Below, piece by piece: positions 36,379-47,791 of a stretch of DNA of 64,000 bases. How positions within the stretch are numbered: position 1 is the first letter of the stretch; each line of letters begins with the position of its first letter. The notes beneath the pieces were generated by a model, which ran no database searches, had not been told where the DNA came from, and worked only from the letters and a program-made list of their open reading frames with translations. The position numbers and the translations under genes are program-made. The stretch lies in assembly GCF_009759685.1 (NCBI RefSeq), contig NZ_CP046654.1, forward strand, positions 3,720,001-3,784,000, written 5' to 3'. This DNA is from Acinetobacter baumannii (GTDB lineage: Bacteria; Pseudomonadota; Gammaproteobacteria; Pseudomonadales; Moraxellaceae).

Positions 36379-36858
36379 TTATGGCAACATTCGGCGTAAA
36401 GTTGCGAAACATTGCTCACCCTTAGCCGTTGAGCAGAAATTAATAGTATGGTCATTTTTCCATTGCACGAAATATTGAGAAATATCACCTGTCTGATCTT
36501 GCTTCTGACCAGAACAATCTACTTTATTATTATCAAACTTAATTTGCATTACTAAAGCCGATAGCTGCTCTTTAGGGTCATCAGATGGCTGATATTCATA
36601 AATACCGTATGACCACTCTTCACCACTTTTAATCACCACATCGTTACTACTGCGGAAATTATAATACTCTACACATTTTTTATTATTTGGAATCTCCATT
36701 CCCCATAATCCCATAATTTCAGGACGCGTAACAATACGTATAGCATTAGGATTACTTGCAGTGCGAACAGGTTGTGCTGTTGGCTGTTGAGTCGCTGTCT
36801 CAGCCATAGCAAAACCAGAACAAGCCAATAATAATCCCATAATATAAATATTTTTCAT
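36379..36858 (-). CDS. Small exported protein, unknown
   Basis: About 159 residues from the ATG at 36858 (in-frame ATGs at 36873 and 36882 also exist). The N-terminus MKNIYIMGLLLACSGFAMAE is a signal peptide; LLAC could be a lipobox, or cleavage may follow AMA, so lipoprotein and soluble periplasmic forms are both possible. The mature part contains three further regions with Cys (NKKCVEYY, VDCSGQ, INFCSTAKGEQCFATL), suggesting disulfides. The middle has beta-like WSYGIYEYQPSDD. I do not recognise the family. Confidence 0.6.
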   Translation of the reverse strand: MKNIYIMGLLLACSGFAMAETATQQPTAQPVRTASNPNAIRIVTRPEIMGLWGMEIPNNKKCVEYYNFRSSNDVVIKSGEEWSYGIYEYQPSDDPKEQLSALVMQIKFDNNKVDCSGQKQDQTGDISQYFVQWKNDHTINFCSTAKGEQCFATLRRMLP

Positions 36859-37029
36859 AGATTTATTAATCATTAAACGCATGGGTTTAAGTTAGCACAT
36901 TTTTTTAGAAAAACATTGTTTCATAACCATATAAAAACAATATTTTTCAACCGTAACGAACCAATACTTCTCATCAAACAATTTCTATCTTTAACTCGGT
37001 ATTCCTAACAATTTTTATCACTATTTAAT

Positions 37030-38196
37030 CTAAGAAACTGACTTTTCGATTTGTTTAGGTAACCAATAGACAAAGCACAAACCAAATAGAACCACTAAAG
37101 CAGCGATCATAAAAATATACTCACCCGTAAGAATTTTCCAGTAATGACCAGCCAAAATGCTCCCAAACGCCACTCCAAGCCCCCACATGGTGCTATAAAA
37201 AGCCTGACCTCGACCTTGTTGCCCTATTGAAAAGTTTTGAAAGATAAGCCGCATTGCGATGAGATGAAATAAGCCAAAACTAAAAGCGTGTAGGCACTGT
37301 GCAAATAACTGACCTATGAAATAGTGAGAGAAAATAGCAACTAATAACCAGCGTATACTTGTCAAAATCAAACATACTGCTACAAGGCTACGCCAAGAAA
37401 AATATTTAAAAAACGTAGTTGCATATGCAAACATCACAATTTCAGAAACCACGCCCATAGCCCATAAAAAACCAATTTCCGTTGTACTAAAATTTAACGA
37501 TTTCAGAAAATTGCTATAGAAGCTATAAAAAGGTGCATGTGAAAAAAGAAGAATAAACTCAATTGTGAAAAAAGCAGCAACTTCAGGACGTTTCAGCACA
37601 GGCAATAAAGGTTCTAAATGCTTTTGTGAAGTTGGGGCCCCTTCTGGTTCACGTATCGTAAATGCCCAAATAAATGCTAAGGAGGCAATGATAAGCAATA
37701 ATATAGGCAACATTGAAATCGGAATGATTTCTAAAATTGCCCCTATTGTAAATACACCTACAATAAACCCAACTGATCCCCATTTTCGAATCTTGCCATA
37801 AAGTTTCGCCCTTTGGTCTCCTAACCAAAATAAAGTTACTCCTTCAAATTGAGCTAAAATAGCATTTTGGAAAAAACTAAAAATAAGCATCAGTAAAGCA
37901 ACTGACTGAAAAGTATTAGGAATTATAAAAATAGCCAACCATATACATGCCTCCATCCATGTGGCAATACGCACTAATAGCATTCTTTTACCGGATTTAT
38001 CGGCGATCCAGCCCCAAACCAAAGGGGCAAAGAAGCGCGTCACAATAGCAATAGAAGATAAAATACCTATCTCTTGATAATTAAACCCCTGATCTTGGAG
38101 ATATAAATTCCAATACGGCATAAATGTGCCAACAATGGAATAATAGAAAAAGTAGAATCCACCTAATCTGGTTTGGATTGTAAATGGTTGGAACAA
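37030..38196 (-). CDS. MFS transporter, HcaT-like (MFS_1_like) family
   Basis: A 388-residue inner-membrane carrier with about twelve hydrophobic segments. The N-terminus has YYSIVGTFMPYWNLYLQDQGF and the conserved WGWIADKSGKRMLLVR loop between helices 2 and 3, both typical of the MFS_1_like group that includes the phenylpropionate transporter HcaT and nucleoside-type carriers. It stands alone without catabolic genes, so the substrate is not known. Confidence 0.8.
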   Translation of the reverse strand: MFQPFTIQTRLGGFYFFYYSIVGTFMPYWNLYLQDQGFNYQEIGILSSIAIVTRFFAPLVWGWIADKSGKRMLLVRIATWMEACIWLAIFIIPNTFQSVALLMLIFSFFQNAILAQFEGVTLFWLGDQRAKLYGKIRKWGSVGFIVGVFTIGAILEIIPISMLPILLLIIASLAFIWAFTIREPEGAPTSQKHLEPLLPVLKRPEVAAFFTIEFILLFSHAPFYSFYSNFLKSLNFSTTEIGFLWAMGVVSEIVMFAYATTFFKYFSWRSLVAVCLILTSIRWLLVAIFSHYFIGQLFAQCLHAFSFGLFHLIAMRLIFQNFSIGQQGRGQAFYSTMWGLGVAFGSILAGHYWKILTGEYIFMIAALVVLFGLCFVYWLPKQIEKSVS

Positions 38197-38408
38197 GACT
38201 TAAACCTTTGTACTTTCAATAGGTTAAAAATTTCAGGTAGCTGTATATGAATGTATTCATTTGCTCACACTTATAGGATGCATGTTTTTAAACCACATAC
38301 ATATCAACTTACTGACTTTCGTAATTCTATCATTTCCCACAGATGCAAATAATGTATTAAATGAAATACTTCAGGTTATTAGTTTATAGATGGGCTGGAT
38401 TTAAAGTA

Positions 38409-38446
38409 TTAAAAAAGCCTATTCATATGTAAATAGGCTTTTTAGT
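38409..38446. terminator. Terminator downstream of the diiron-type enzyme gene
   Basis: Stem AAAAAGCCTATT / AATAGGCTTTTT (38412-38423 and 38432-38443) flanked by A and T runs, 35 bases past the stop of the gene at 38481. Confidence 0.8.
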
Positions 38447-38480
38447 TTTTATCAATTATTCGTCTTACTATGAATACAAG

Positions 38481-39344
38481 TTATGCTAACTTCTTTGCTT
38501 CTAAGTAGTGAATATCAGCAATTTGTGCATCCCAAAACTCATTCCATAAAGCACAATAATCCATACAAAGCGTTGTTAAGCTCTCATAGTCTTCTTTAGT
38601 TATTGCTTGCGCTAACGCAAACCAGAGATCATCTTCATGATCATCATCTGCTGCTTCTGAGGTTTCGTCAGTAGATACCCCATGAACATGGTAATAGCCG
38701 CCACCTTCAACATCTACACCAATAGCCTTAGTCGCTTCACGAAGTGGTGGGCTAAAAAGAATCACTTCTTCTTCGGCCACTGCAAGTAAAGCAACTACTT
38801 TAATATAACTATCATAAGATGATTCTAGAAAATTTCTTACCTGATCTGCAATTTTTGAAGGTTGATACTCTCTACGGTCCTTCTCACTCAAACCATAATC
38901 ATTCAATAAATCTTCATATAAAGGATAATGTGCATACTCCGGATTACCTAGATAATAATTGTCCGGGTCTGTTCCTGGTCTAAAACCAAATTCATCAAGT
39001 ACATTTAAACTTAATAAAACGCGTGGAAACATTTTAGCTCCAGAATGGAGTTTAGGCTCCAATTGTTTTGTCTGGAACTGGGCCATTAATAAGGCATCAG
39101 TAAAGATCTGAACAATCGCATGACGATATTCTAAATGAATTCTTGTTAAAGTGAATTTATCAAGCAATCCATTATTTAAAACTTCGATCGCCGGATGTTT
39201 ACATACTGGTAATTCAGCAATTCTCGCTCTTAATTGTTTGAGAAATTTTAGATTTTCTTCCCACTGTTCTGTAGGAATACTATTCTTCATCCCCAGTAAT
39301 GCCTTTTGTCTTGGATTATCGAAATCTTCAAATTTTTTTGACAT
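38481..39344 (-). CDS. Haem-oxygenase-fold, putative diiron enzyme
   Basis: About 287 residues from ATG 39344, preceded by GAG eight bases upstream. All-helical, resembling TenA/PqqC and HDO-type enzymes rather than true haem oxygenase. Candidate metal ligands are the Glu and His of LEYRHAIVQIFTDALLMAQ, the AEEEVILFSPPL helix and the GGGYYHVHG segment. A strongly acidic stretch (AADDDHEDDLW) precedes the last helices. Divergent from a TetR gene, so probably inducible. The reaction is unknown: HDO enzymes include UndA and CADD, but the fold alone does not decide. Confidence 0.55.
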   Translation of the reverse strand: MSKKFEDFDNPRQKALLGMKNSIPTEQWEENLKFLKQLRARIAELPVCKHPAIEVLNNGLLDKFTLTRIHLEYRHAIVQIFTDALLMAQFQTKQLEPKLHSGAKMFPRVLLSLNVLDEFGFRPGTDPDNYYLGNPEYAHYPLYEDLLNDYGLSEKDRREYQPSKIADQVRNFLESSYDSYIKVVALLAVAEEEVILFSPPLREATKAIGVDVEGGGYYHVHGVSTDETSEAADDDHEDDLWFALAQAITKEDYESLTTLCMDYCALWNEFWDAQIADIHYLEAKKLA

Positions 39345-39667
39345 AATCATTCTCAATAACAAATTAATTCTTATAGTTAGGTTATGAGTTCCCCATTATT
39401 TTAATCGTGCATTCATTTGCTACTAAATAAAATTGTATACTCATCCCTAAACAATTTGATATTAGGTTTATTATTACTACAAATCAATGGATAATTTAAT
39501 GAATTTTTTTAATGAATCAAATAACAATTAATATCGAAAAATACTATTTTTTTAGGCTCTCACATGTTGTATTACATTAGCGTTTTCAATATGATTAAAC
39601 TGACTTTTGCCAGAGCACTAGCCTTAAAAAAGAAACGGATTTCAAAAGATTTACTACGGGGAAATCG
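39345..39667. promoter_or_regulatory. Divergent promoter region of the diiron-type enzyme and TetR genes
   Basis: A 323-base AT-rich gap holding both starts. CCTAA at 39446 and TTAGG at 39462 form a loose dyad that could be a TetR operator. A 42-codon frame from 39564 overlaps the TetR start but has no ribosome-binding site and is not claimed. Confidence 0.45.
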
Positions 39668-40240
39668 ATGTCAAAAAGAGACACTATTATAAAAACAGCA
39701 ACTGCCCTTTTTAATGAAAAAAGCTATAACTCTATTGGAGTGGACAGAATTATTGCTGAATCTAATGTTGCAAAGATGACATTCTACAAGTATTTTCCTT
39801 CAAAGGAAAAGTTAATAGAATCATGTCTTTACAAAAGGAACTCTGATATACAGTCTGCTATATTAGAAAGAATCAATACCAATGACCTACCTTTAGTTCA
39901 ACTCAGAAGCTTATTTAATTGGTATATTGACTGGATTTACACAGAAGAATTTAATGGATGCTTATTTAAAAAGGCAACTATGGAAGTAGTACAACTTTAC
40001 CCATCCGTTAAAAATCCTATTAATGAATATAGAGAATGGCTCTATGAGCTTGTTTTTTCTATCTTAATTAAAATTCAGGTAGAGGACGCCGCTGCATTAA
40101 CCAATCTATTTCTTAATATCCTCGATGGGGTTATTAATGATGGAACAATTGATAAAAATTTAATTAATGCTGAAAAAACTTGGTCTTATATTAAAAAAAT
40201 AATCGATCTTGAGAAAATTGAGGAATTAGTCGCTATTTAA
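39668..40240 (+). CDS. TetR/AcrR family transcriptional regulator
   Basis: A 190-residue regulator. The HTH covers residues about 7-50 (TIIKTATALFNEKSYNSIGVDRIIAESNVAKMTFYKYFPSKEKLIE). GGGGA precedes the ATG by six bases. The ligand domain is AT-rich in codon use and fits TetR_C-type groups. Its divergent neighbour, the putative diiron enzyme, is the likely target (inference). Effector unknown. Confidence 0.85.
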   Translation: MSKRDTIIKTATALFNEKSYNSIGVDRIIAESNVAKMTFYKYFPSKEKLIESCLYKRNSDIQSAILERINTNDLPLVQLRSLFNWYIDWIYTEEFNGCLFKKATMEVVQLYPSVKNPINEYREWLYELVFSILIKIQVEDAAALTNLFLNILDGVINDGTIDKNLINAEKTWSYIKKIIDLEKIEELVAI

Positions 40241-40850
40241 TTTAATAATATTGAAATACTAGACTAAAAAGCAAGTGAGTATACTTTTGTTTTTTAGTCT
40301 AGAAGTTTCATTTAAAAATTTTATTAAGCACTAAATATTATAAAAATTAATAAGATAATTTTTCTTAAAATATTAACCAATAGAATTAGTAACAATATAA
40401 AATTTTATTAAAAAGCTTATACATACACTCTTAATATCTCTAAAAGAGTTCTTACTCATTAGCTGCACTCATTCAAACCAACATCATAAATCTATTGGTA
40501 CTAGAATAAATTACGGAATTATAATACTAACAAATAAATCATAGATAATTTAGTTTCTCTAGATAAATTAAAAGAATAATATTTAAAACAAACTTAACAA
40601 TAAAAATTTTTCTATAAAGTGCTTTTTCATAAATATCTATACTAAATATTGTATTGATCATATGAGCTGTGTATTTAGAGAGCAAAATTTACGAGATATT
40701 TCATAACACCAAGCAACAGCATTGCTAGTAATTCAGCACAATGATACTTTAGAAAATCTACAATCAAGCTAACCAATGAAAAGTGCAATTTCAAAATACA
40801 ATTTAAAGTAGATATACTTCACGACAAAGTTTGCTCGATATCACTTTAAA
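40241..40850. other. 610-bp AT-rich gap without genes
   Basis: Apart from an inverted repeat at its left end, this stretch is about three-quarters A+T with stops in all frames. I see no convincing coding frame, tRNA or structured RNA; it may be a degraded or replaced segment. Confidence 0.6.
40259..40302. repeat. Perfect 12-bp inverted repeat after the TetR gene
   Basis: CTAGACTAAAAA at 40259-40270 and TTTTTAGTCTAG at 40291-40302 are perfect inverted copies with a 20-base loop. It starts 19 bases beyond the TetR stop and probably ends its transcript. Confidence 0.6.
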
Positions 40851-42191
40851 ATGTCCCCTACTTCTAGCTTTTGGCGTAGTCTCTTCCGTCTCATACATAT
40901 TTATGCTGGTATTTTTATTGCCCCATTTATATTTGTTGCCGCATTTACTGGCTTACTATATGCAATTACGCCTCAGCTAGAGCAATTCATCTATAAAGAT
41001 GTATTATACGTTCAGCCTTTAAATAAGGAGATACACCCCCTAAGCCAGCAGATTGAAAGCGCAAGAGAGGTCATGCCTGCAACTGCAAAAATTACAGAAG
41101 TCAGACCATCACCAAGCCCTGTGCAAACTACGCGGGTTATTTTTTCCGATCATACACACCATCTAAATAATGAAGCCATTTTTATTGATCCTTATACGCT
41201 TTCTGTAAAAGGACAACTTGCTGTGTATGGAACCAGTGGCGTATTACCGTTACGTACATTCTTAGATCAATTACACAGCAATTTATTATTAGGAAAATGG
41301 GGACGTTTTTATAGTGAACTTGCTGCAAGTTGGCTTGGTTTTTTAACTTTAAGTGGGCTATACAGTTGGTGGAAGCGTCGCTCAAACTTCAAAAACAGAC
41401 AAACAAATAAAAATCACTTATTAAAATGGCATAGTTCTATTGGGTTAGCTTTACTACCACTTTTATTGTTCATTGCGATTACTGGTCTTACATGGTCTCA
41501 ATGGGCTGGTGATAATATTCGTATTGCCCGTCAATGGTTAAACTGGCAAACACCAACATTGACCACCTCACTAAATCAGATTTCATTGCCAGAAATGGCT
41601 CATCATGAACATCACGAAATGATCATGGAAACGCCAAATTTAGACATCATGCCAGCTGAATTCGATGCTGTATTAGCAATTGCTCGAGCAAATGGGATTA
41701 ATTCAACAGAAATACAAATCAAACCGCCAGTTGCTGAGAACCAAGCTTGGACTGTTGCGGAAATACAGCGTAAATGGCCCACACAAGCAGATAGTATTGC
41801 GATTGATATGCATGAACACAAGGTAATCGATAAACTCGCTTTTAAAGATTATTCATTAGTTGCAAAACTTACACGCTGGGGAGTTGATGCACATATTGGG
41901 GTACTATTCGGTTGGGTCAATCAATTGATTCTGGTTCTGTATGCGCTCGGGCTATGTGTAATGATTGTTTATGCGTATAAAGCTTGGTTTAAAACCTCCA
42001 ATGTAAAACTTACGACCCATCATTTTATTAACCAAACTTTGTTCGTATGGAAACATGCAACTACACAACAAAGAATAATTACGATATTAATGCTTGCTGC
42101 TCTAGGGCTGAGTTTACCTATTTTTGGATTTAGCTTAGTCATCACCTTATTTATTTTGCTCATAAAAAAACAGCTCCCTCTTAAAGCTTAA
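40851..42191 (+). CDS. PepSY-domain transmembrane protein (iron-reductase-like)
   Basis: A 446-residue inner-membrane protein. It begins FWRSLFRLIHIYAGIFIAPFIFVAAFTGLLYAI, the first PepSY-associated helix with its conserved His, followed by a large periplasmic loop, then SWLGFLTLSGLYSWWKRR, LLKWHSSIGLALLPLLLFIAITGLTWS and further helices. Such PepSY_TM proteins resemble membrane ferric-reductase-like proteins found with TonB receptors, but no siderophore gene or Fur box was recognised nearby. A His-rich stretch (MAHHEHHEMIME) lies in the periplasmic part and might bind metal. Exact role unknown. Confidence 0.8.
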   Translation: MSPTSSFWRSLFRLIHIYAGIFIAPFIFVAAFTGLLYAITPQLEQFIYKDVLYVQPLNKEIHPLSQQIESAREVMPATAKITEVRPSPSPVQTTRVIFSDHTHHLNNEAIFIDPYTLSVKGQLAVYGTSGVLPLRTFLDQLHSNLLLGKWGRFYSELAASWLGFLTLSGLYSWWKRRSNFKNRQTNKNHLLKWHSSIGLALLPLLLFIAITGLTWSQWAGDNIRIARQWLNWQTPTLTTSLNQISLPEMAHHEHHEMIMETPNLDIMPAEFDAVLAIARANGINSTEIQIKPPVAENQAWTVAEIQRKWPTQADSIAIDMHEHKVIDKLAFKDYSLVAKLTRWGVDAHIGVLFGWVNQLILVLYALGLCVMIVYAYKAWFKTSNVKLTTHHFINQTLFVWKHATTQQRIITILMLAALGLSLPIFGFSLVITLFILLIKKQLPLKA

Positions 42192-42355
42192 TAAAGCTCT
42201 GGTCTTTGCCAACTCATCAGCTTCTCGTATTAGGGAGATGATCAGTTGGTAAAAGATTAAATGAATAAAATACCGGTTAAACAATTCCCTACTTGTAGTT
42301 TTGGCTGCTTCTTGGCAAGGTATGTGCCAGTAAAACATTAGGAATTTGTTCACAT

Positions 42356-44029
42356 ATGGCGAGTCCGGCACAAATCATTCGACATAAATTTCTCAATACA
42401 TTCTTTTCACGCCACTCTATTTGGTTCTTGTGTATTTTTACTGCACTCACAATCACGTGGTTTAGAACCGTATATACACCTCATAGTATTTATTATTTTA
42501 TTTCGGATACTTTACTCAACGGTTTATGGGTCGTCAGTGGCGCATTAAGCTTATTAGGTCTATATGATGTCTTACAAAATAGACATTCAATCTTAAGAAA
42601 TTACCCGATTATGGGCCATTTCCGTTTTTTATTTGAAGATATACGCCCTGAAATTCGCCAATACTTTATTGAAGCGGATCAAGATGCCCTTCCTTTCTCA
42701 CGTATGCAAAGAAGTTTGGTTTATCAACGTGCTAAAAATGAGAATGCAGATAAACCTTTTGGATCAATTATTGATGTCTACCAAGAAGATTATCGCTTTA
42801 TTGTTCATTCCATTAGTCCATGTCCACCAGCGGATCCTAAGAGTTTCCGTATTCAAATTGGTAATGCCCAATGCCTTCAACCTTATAGTGCATCCATTAT
42901 GAATATCTCTGCCATGAGCTTTGGTAGTTTAAGTGCGAATGCAATACGTGCATTAAACAAAGGAGCACAATTAGGCGGTTTTTATCACGATACCGGTGAA
43001 GGTAGTCTCAGCCCTTATCATTTAGAAAATGGTGGTGATATTGTTTGGCAAATTGCCAGTGGATATTTTGGCTGCCGAACTTTAGACGGAAAATTTGATG
43101 AACAGAAGTTTGCTAAGCAGTCTCAATTGCCACAAATCAAAATGATTGAGCTTAAGCTTTCGCAAGGGGCTAAACCGGGCCATGGCGGTATTTTACCTAA
43201 ACATAAGATTACTGCTGAAATTGCCGAAATCCGTGGTGTTTCCCGTGACCATGATTGTATCTCTCCTGCCAAGCATTCAAGCTTTTCGACACCAATTGAA
43301 ATGATGCATTTCTTACAGAAGTTACGGACTTTATCTGGTGGCAAACCGGTAGGTTTCAAACTGTGTATTGGTCAACCTTGGCAGTTTATGAGTATTGTAA
43401 AAGCAATGCTTGAAACAAAAATTGTGCCTGATTTTATTGTAGTTGATGGTTCTGAAGGTGGTACTGGCGCAGCCCCTATTGAGTTTAGTGACTATATCGG
43501 AACACCATTACGTGAAGGCCTACGTTTTGTTCATAATACACTTGTAGGTGCTGGCCTAAGAGATCAAGTTAAAATTGGTGCAAGCGGTAAAATTATTAGT
43601 GCATTTGATATTGCCAGCACATTTGCTCTCGGTGCAGATTGGGTGAACTCAGCACGTGGTTTTATGTTTGCAGTTGGATGTATTCAAGCGCAAAGTTGCC
43701 ATACAAACCAATGTCCTGTAGGCGTTGCAACCCAAGATAAAGATCGCCAGAAAGCACTTCATGTACCGACCAAAGCAGAACGTGTATTTAATTTCCATAA
43801 AAATACATTACATGCATTATCAGAAATGATTGCTGCGGCAGGTTTACGTCATCCATCGGATATTAAAGCTCATCATTTAGCTCAACGGATTAATGACCGT
43901 GAAATTAAAAACTATGCTCAATTACACTTCTTCTTAAAAGAAGGTGAGCTTTTACAATCTGAACTGAAAAATGATGATGATAATTTCTATTATCGTATGT
44001 GGAATATGGCTGACGCCAATCATTTTTAA
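42356..44029 (+). CDS. FMN-binding glutamate synthase family protein, membrane-anchored
   Basis: A 557-residue protein. Two hydrophobic segments at the N-terminus (residues about 20-75) anchor it; the rest is the GltB-type FMN/[3Fe-4S] synthase barrel, with INISAMSFGSLSANAIRALNKGA, GEGSLSPYHLENGGDIVWQI, KPGHGGILPKHKI and VVDGSEGGTGAAP. Cluster cysteines are seen in CIQAQSCHTNQCPVGVATQ. The amidotransferase domain of true glutamate synthase is missing, so it probably makes no glutamate from glutamine by itself. Such proteins are widespread but poorly understood. Confidence 0.85.
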   Translation: MASPAQIIRHKFLNTFFSRHSIWFLCIFTALTITWFRTVYTPHSIYYFISDTLLNGLWVVSGALSLLGLYDVLQNRHSILRNYPIMGHFRFLFEDIRPEIRQYFIEADQDALPFSRMQRSLVYQRAKNENADKPFGSIIDVYQEDYRFIVHSISPCPPADPKSFRIQIGNAQCLQPYSASIMNISAMSFGSLSANAIRALNKGAQLGGFYHDTGEGSLSPYHLENGGDIVWQIASGYFGCRTLDGKFDEQKFAKQSQLPQIKMIELKLSQGAKPGHGGILPKHKITAEIAEIRGVSRDHDCISPAKHSSFSTPIEMMHFLQKLRTLSGGKPVGFKLCIGQPWQFMSIVKAMLETKIVPDFIVVDGSEGGTGAAPIEFSDYIGTPLREGLRFVHNTLVGAGLRDQVKIGASGKIISAFDIASTFALGADWVNSARGFMFAVGCIQAQSCHTNQCPVGVATQDKDRQKALHVPTKAERVFNFHKNTLHALSEMIAAAGLRHPSDIKAHHLAQRINDREIKNYAQLHFFLKEGELLQSELKNDDDNFYYRMWNMADANHF

Positions 44030-44070
44030 ATAGTTAAAACTGGAGCTGCCTATAGAGGCAGCTTCAAACT

Positions 44071-45099
44071 TTAATAATAAAAATGTTTCGGCTTTGCATG
44101 CAAAAAGGCTGGAATTAAACCTGTTAAAGCCGCACGAATATCTGCACGTTCGTTAATTAATTGATGAGAACCCTCTTCTAGCATCAATAAGGTTTGAAGC
44201 CTAAACTTACGGCGAATAAACTCGATGTTGTAACGCCAGTCTACTGTTTGATCTAATGCCCCTTGTGCAAGCCAGACAGGAATACGACAAGCAGGTCGCT
44301 CTTCCATTTCCTGCATCCATTTTGACATTGCCAAAATCCAGTCCATGCCCATCATGCGTGGCTGCAATGGATCTTTTAAACGAATAAATCTTAAAAATTC
44401 AGGATTATGGTTATTCCGTCTAAAGTGTCGAGGCACTTGACGCTTAATACGACGAATAATGCCTAGACCTACCGGATTATGCCACCATGCCGTTTTAGCA
44501 GGTCGAATTAATGGTGAAAGCAATAAAACCCTATCGACGATTGGATCTTGTCTTTTTTCTGCATACTCAAGCAAGTGATGCATCCAGATTGCCCCACCCG
44601 TACTTTGACCAATACCTACCCATGGTTTCGGTAATTGATCAGCATGTTTGACATATTGATAAACCGCCATCAAAACTTGTTGATAATGGTCAAAATTTTG
44701 AATACTTGCAGGTGAACCATTACTCAAACCATGACCAGGTAAGTCGTAGGTAATAACACTAAAACCTTGTTCGAGTATTTCGCGAATAATGGGTTGATAA
44801 ATTCCGCTATGCTCCAGATAACCATGCAATAAACATACGGTTCCTTGGATTTTGTCTAATTTAGGTTTAAAAACTTGAACATGCAGACGAAATAAAGGCA
44901 TTTGGACATAGCCTTGCCAATGCTCACAGTCCAGTAAATGTAAACCGTATAATTTACGATATGCTAAAAGCTCGCGAGAAGGCTCTTCTAAGGTATTTAA
45001 ATTGAGTGGGCTTAAAACTTGCGGAGTGAGTTCACGGTTCGGAACCGGTAAATCTAATTGTTTTAATACGGCAGGATTGAGAAATGGAATCTCAGACAT
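44071..45099 (-). CDS. Alpha/beta hydrolase, lysophospholipase-like
   Basis: About 342 residues from ATG 45099, with GAGGTG upstream; it overlaps the stop of the previous gene as TAATG. The hydrolase fold shows the oxyanion region CLLHGYLEHSGIYQPII, YDLPGHGLSNG, nucleophile elbow GIGQSTGGAI, and a late catalytic His in EEGSHQLINERADI. The N-terminal 90 residues are an extra lid. By fold it resembles PldB-type lysophospholipases and monoglyceride lipases; the substrate is not proven. Confidence 0.82.
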   Translation of the reverse strand: MSEIPFLNPAVLKQLDLPVPNRELTPQVLSPLNLNTLEEPSRELLAYRKLYGLHLLDCEHWQGYVQMPLFRLHVQVFKPKLDKIQGTVCLLHGYLEHSGIYQPIIREILEQGFSVITYDLPGHGLSNGSPASIQNFDHYQQVLMAVYQYVKHADQLPKPWVGIGQSTGGAIWMHHLLEYAEKRQDPIVDRVLLLSPLIRPAKTAWWHNPVGLGIIRRIKRQVPRHFRRNNHNPEFLRFIRLKDPLQPRMMGMDWILAMSKWMQEMEERPACRIPVWLAQGALDQTVDWRYNIEFIRRKFRLQTLLMLEEGSHQLINERADIRAALTGLIPAFLHAKPKHFYY

Positions 45100-46229
45100 T
45101 AAGGCACCTCTCGACAATCACTTGAACCAAATAACATGTCACGAATTGTCGCAAGTAATTCATAATTTGCACGACGACTATGATCGTAGTTTTGTATACT
45201 CGGTTGCCAACGTGTAAGCGGGGTTGGCATTGGAGCAGTAACAGGAATAGTTTCTATCCCATTTAAAGCAAATAAACGGCGCGTACGTGGCATATGATAT
45301 TCATCTGTGACCAGCATAACTGTAGGCGCACCACCTTTCTTTTGAAGTAACAATGAACTAAAGCGAGTATTCTCACAGGTATTCATACTGCGCTTTTCTA
45401 ATAATTTTGCATCTACCCCACGCGCTTTCAACCATGCTTGCATATAAGGAGCTTCAACACCACTTAGTACGATAGGTAGATGGTTTTTCTTTTCAACTTC
45501 TAAGGTTTTTTCTAGTCTTAACCGCGTATAGCTGTTAACTACAATATCTTTGCCATTTTTATCTAAAGTTAAACCACCGCCCAATACTACAATCGCATAA
45601 GGTTCTGATAACTTTTTAGGTTGAGCAGGCAGAGGGTTTTTACGAACATATTCAACTTTCTGCTCAGGCTCACTCGCCGCTTTTTGATGCTCTGGCACTA
45701 CAGGTTTTCTTGCTAAAAACTCCGTATATTGCTCTGTAAGGGCTTTATTTTCAGAACTATTAATAGAAAGTGCTGCATCGATAGGACTACTTGCTTCATC
45801 GGCCGCATCAATTTCTGAGTTTTTCGCAACCAAAGGAACACTCACAGCCGTCGTTTCTTTCTCTTCCTGTAGTTCTTGTTCTTTTTCTTCTAAAAGAATA
45901 ATTTGCTGCAAAGCCTTATAGTTTTCTTGTATGTAACCCAAATCTGCTGTCTTATTTTCACGTAAAGCATCTTCTGTTAACTTCAAATAAGCCTGACGAG
46001 CAATCCATAAATTTGACCCTGGCTCTAAGTTATCATGTTCACTTAATGCTGCTTTTCGCTGGCTTTCCGCAGCCACCTCATTAACATCTACCGGAACAAA
46101 ATAGTTAAGTCCAGCTACAATAAGTTTTGAATAAAACGGCGAATATAAAAAAATCACGAAACAGCCTAATAGTACAAATAGTACAGTAACTACTTGTACA
46201 AAACGTACCATCAAGTGTACTTTTGGCAT
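45099..46229 (-). CDS. YdcF/SanA-like DUF218 membrane protein
   Basis: About 376 residues from ATG 46229, which follows the murB stop by four bases (a start at 46253 would overlap murB). One N-terminal transmembrane helix (VQVVTVLFVLLGCFVIFLYSPF) anchors a large periplasmic part. The DUF218 core (AIVVLGGGLTLDKNGKDIVVNSYTRLRLEKTLEVEKK, LSGVEAPYMQAWLKARGV, MNTCENTRFSS, VTDEYHMPRTRRLF) matches ElyC/SanA proteins tied to envelope integrity. Between the helix and this core is a long Glu-rich helical/coiled-coil insertion (residues about 60-200) that ordinary SanA lacks. Confidence 0.82.
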   Translation of the reverse strand: MPKVHLMVRFVQVVTVLFVLLGCFVIFLYSPFYSKLIVAGLNYFVPVDVNEVAAESQRKAALSEHDNLEPGSNLWIARQAYLKLTEDALRENKTADLGYIQENYKALQQIILLEEKEQELQEEKETTAVSVPLVAKNSEIDAADEASSPIDAALSINSSENKALTEQYTEFLARKPVVPEHQKAASEPEQKVEYVRKNPLPAQPKKLSEPYAIVVLGGGLTLDKNGKDIVVNSYTRLRLEKTLEVEKKNHLPIVLSGVEAPYMQAWLKARGVDAKLLEKRSMNTCENTRFSSLLLQKKGGAPTVMLVTDEYHMPRTRRLFALNGIETIPVTAPMPTPLTRWQPSIQNYDHSRRANYELLATIRDMLFGSSDCREVP

Positions 46230-46233
46230 AAAA

Positions 46234-47791
<1,558 letters not shown>

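Noticed and set aside
39564..39692. A 42-codon frame overlapping the start of the TetR gene at 39668
   Set aside because: No ribosome-binding site and no domain; the TetR start has a good GGGGA.
40241..40850. The AT-rich gap as a mobile-element scar or origin
   Set aside because: No terminal repeats, target duplications, DnaA-box cluster or transposase remnants were seen.
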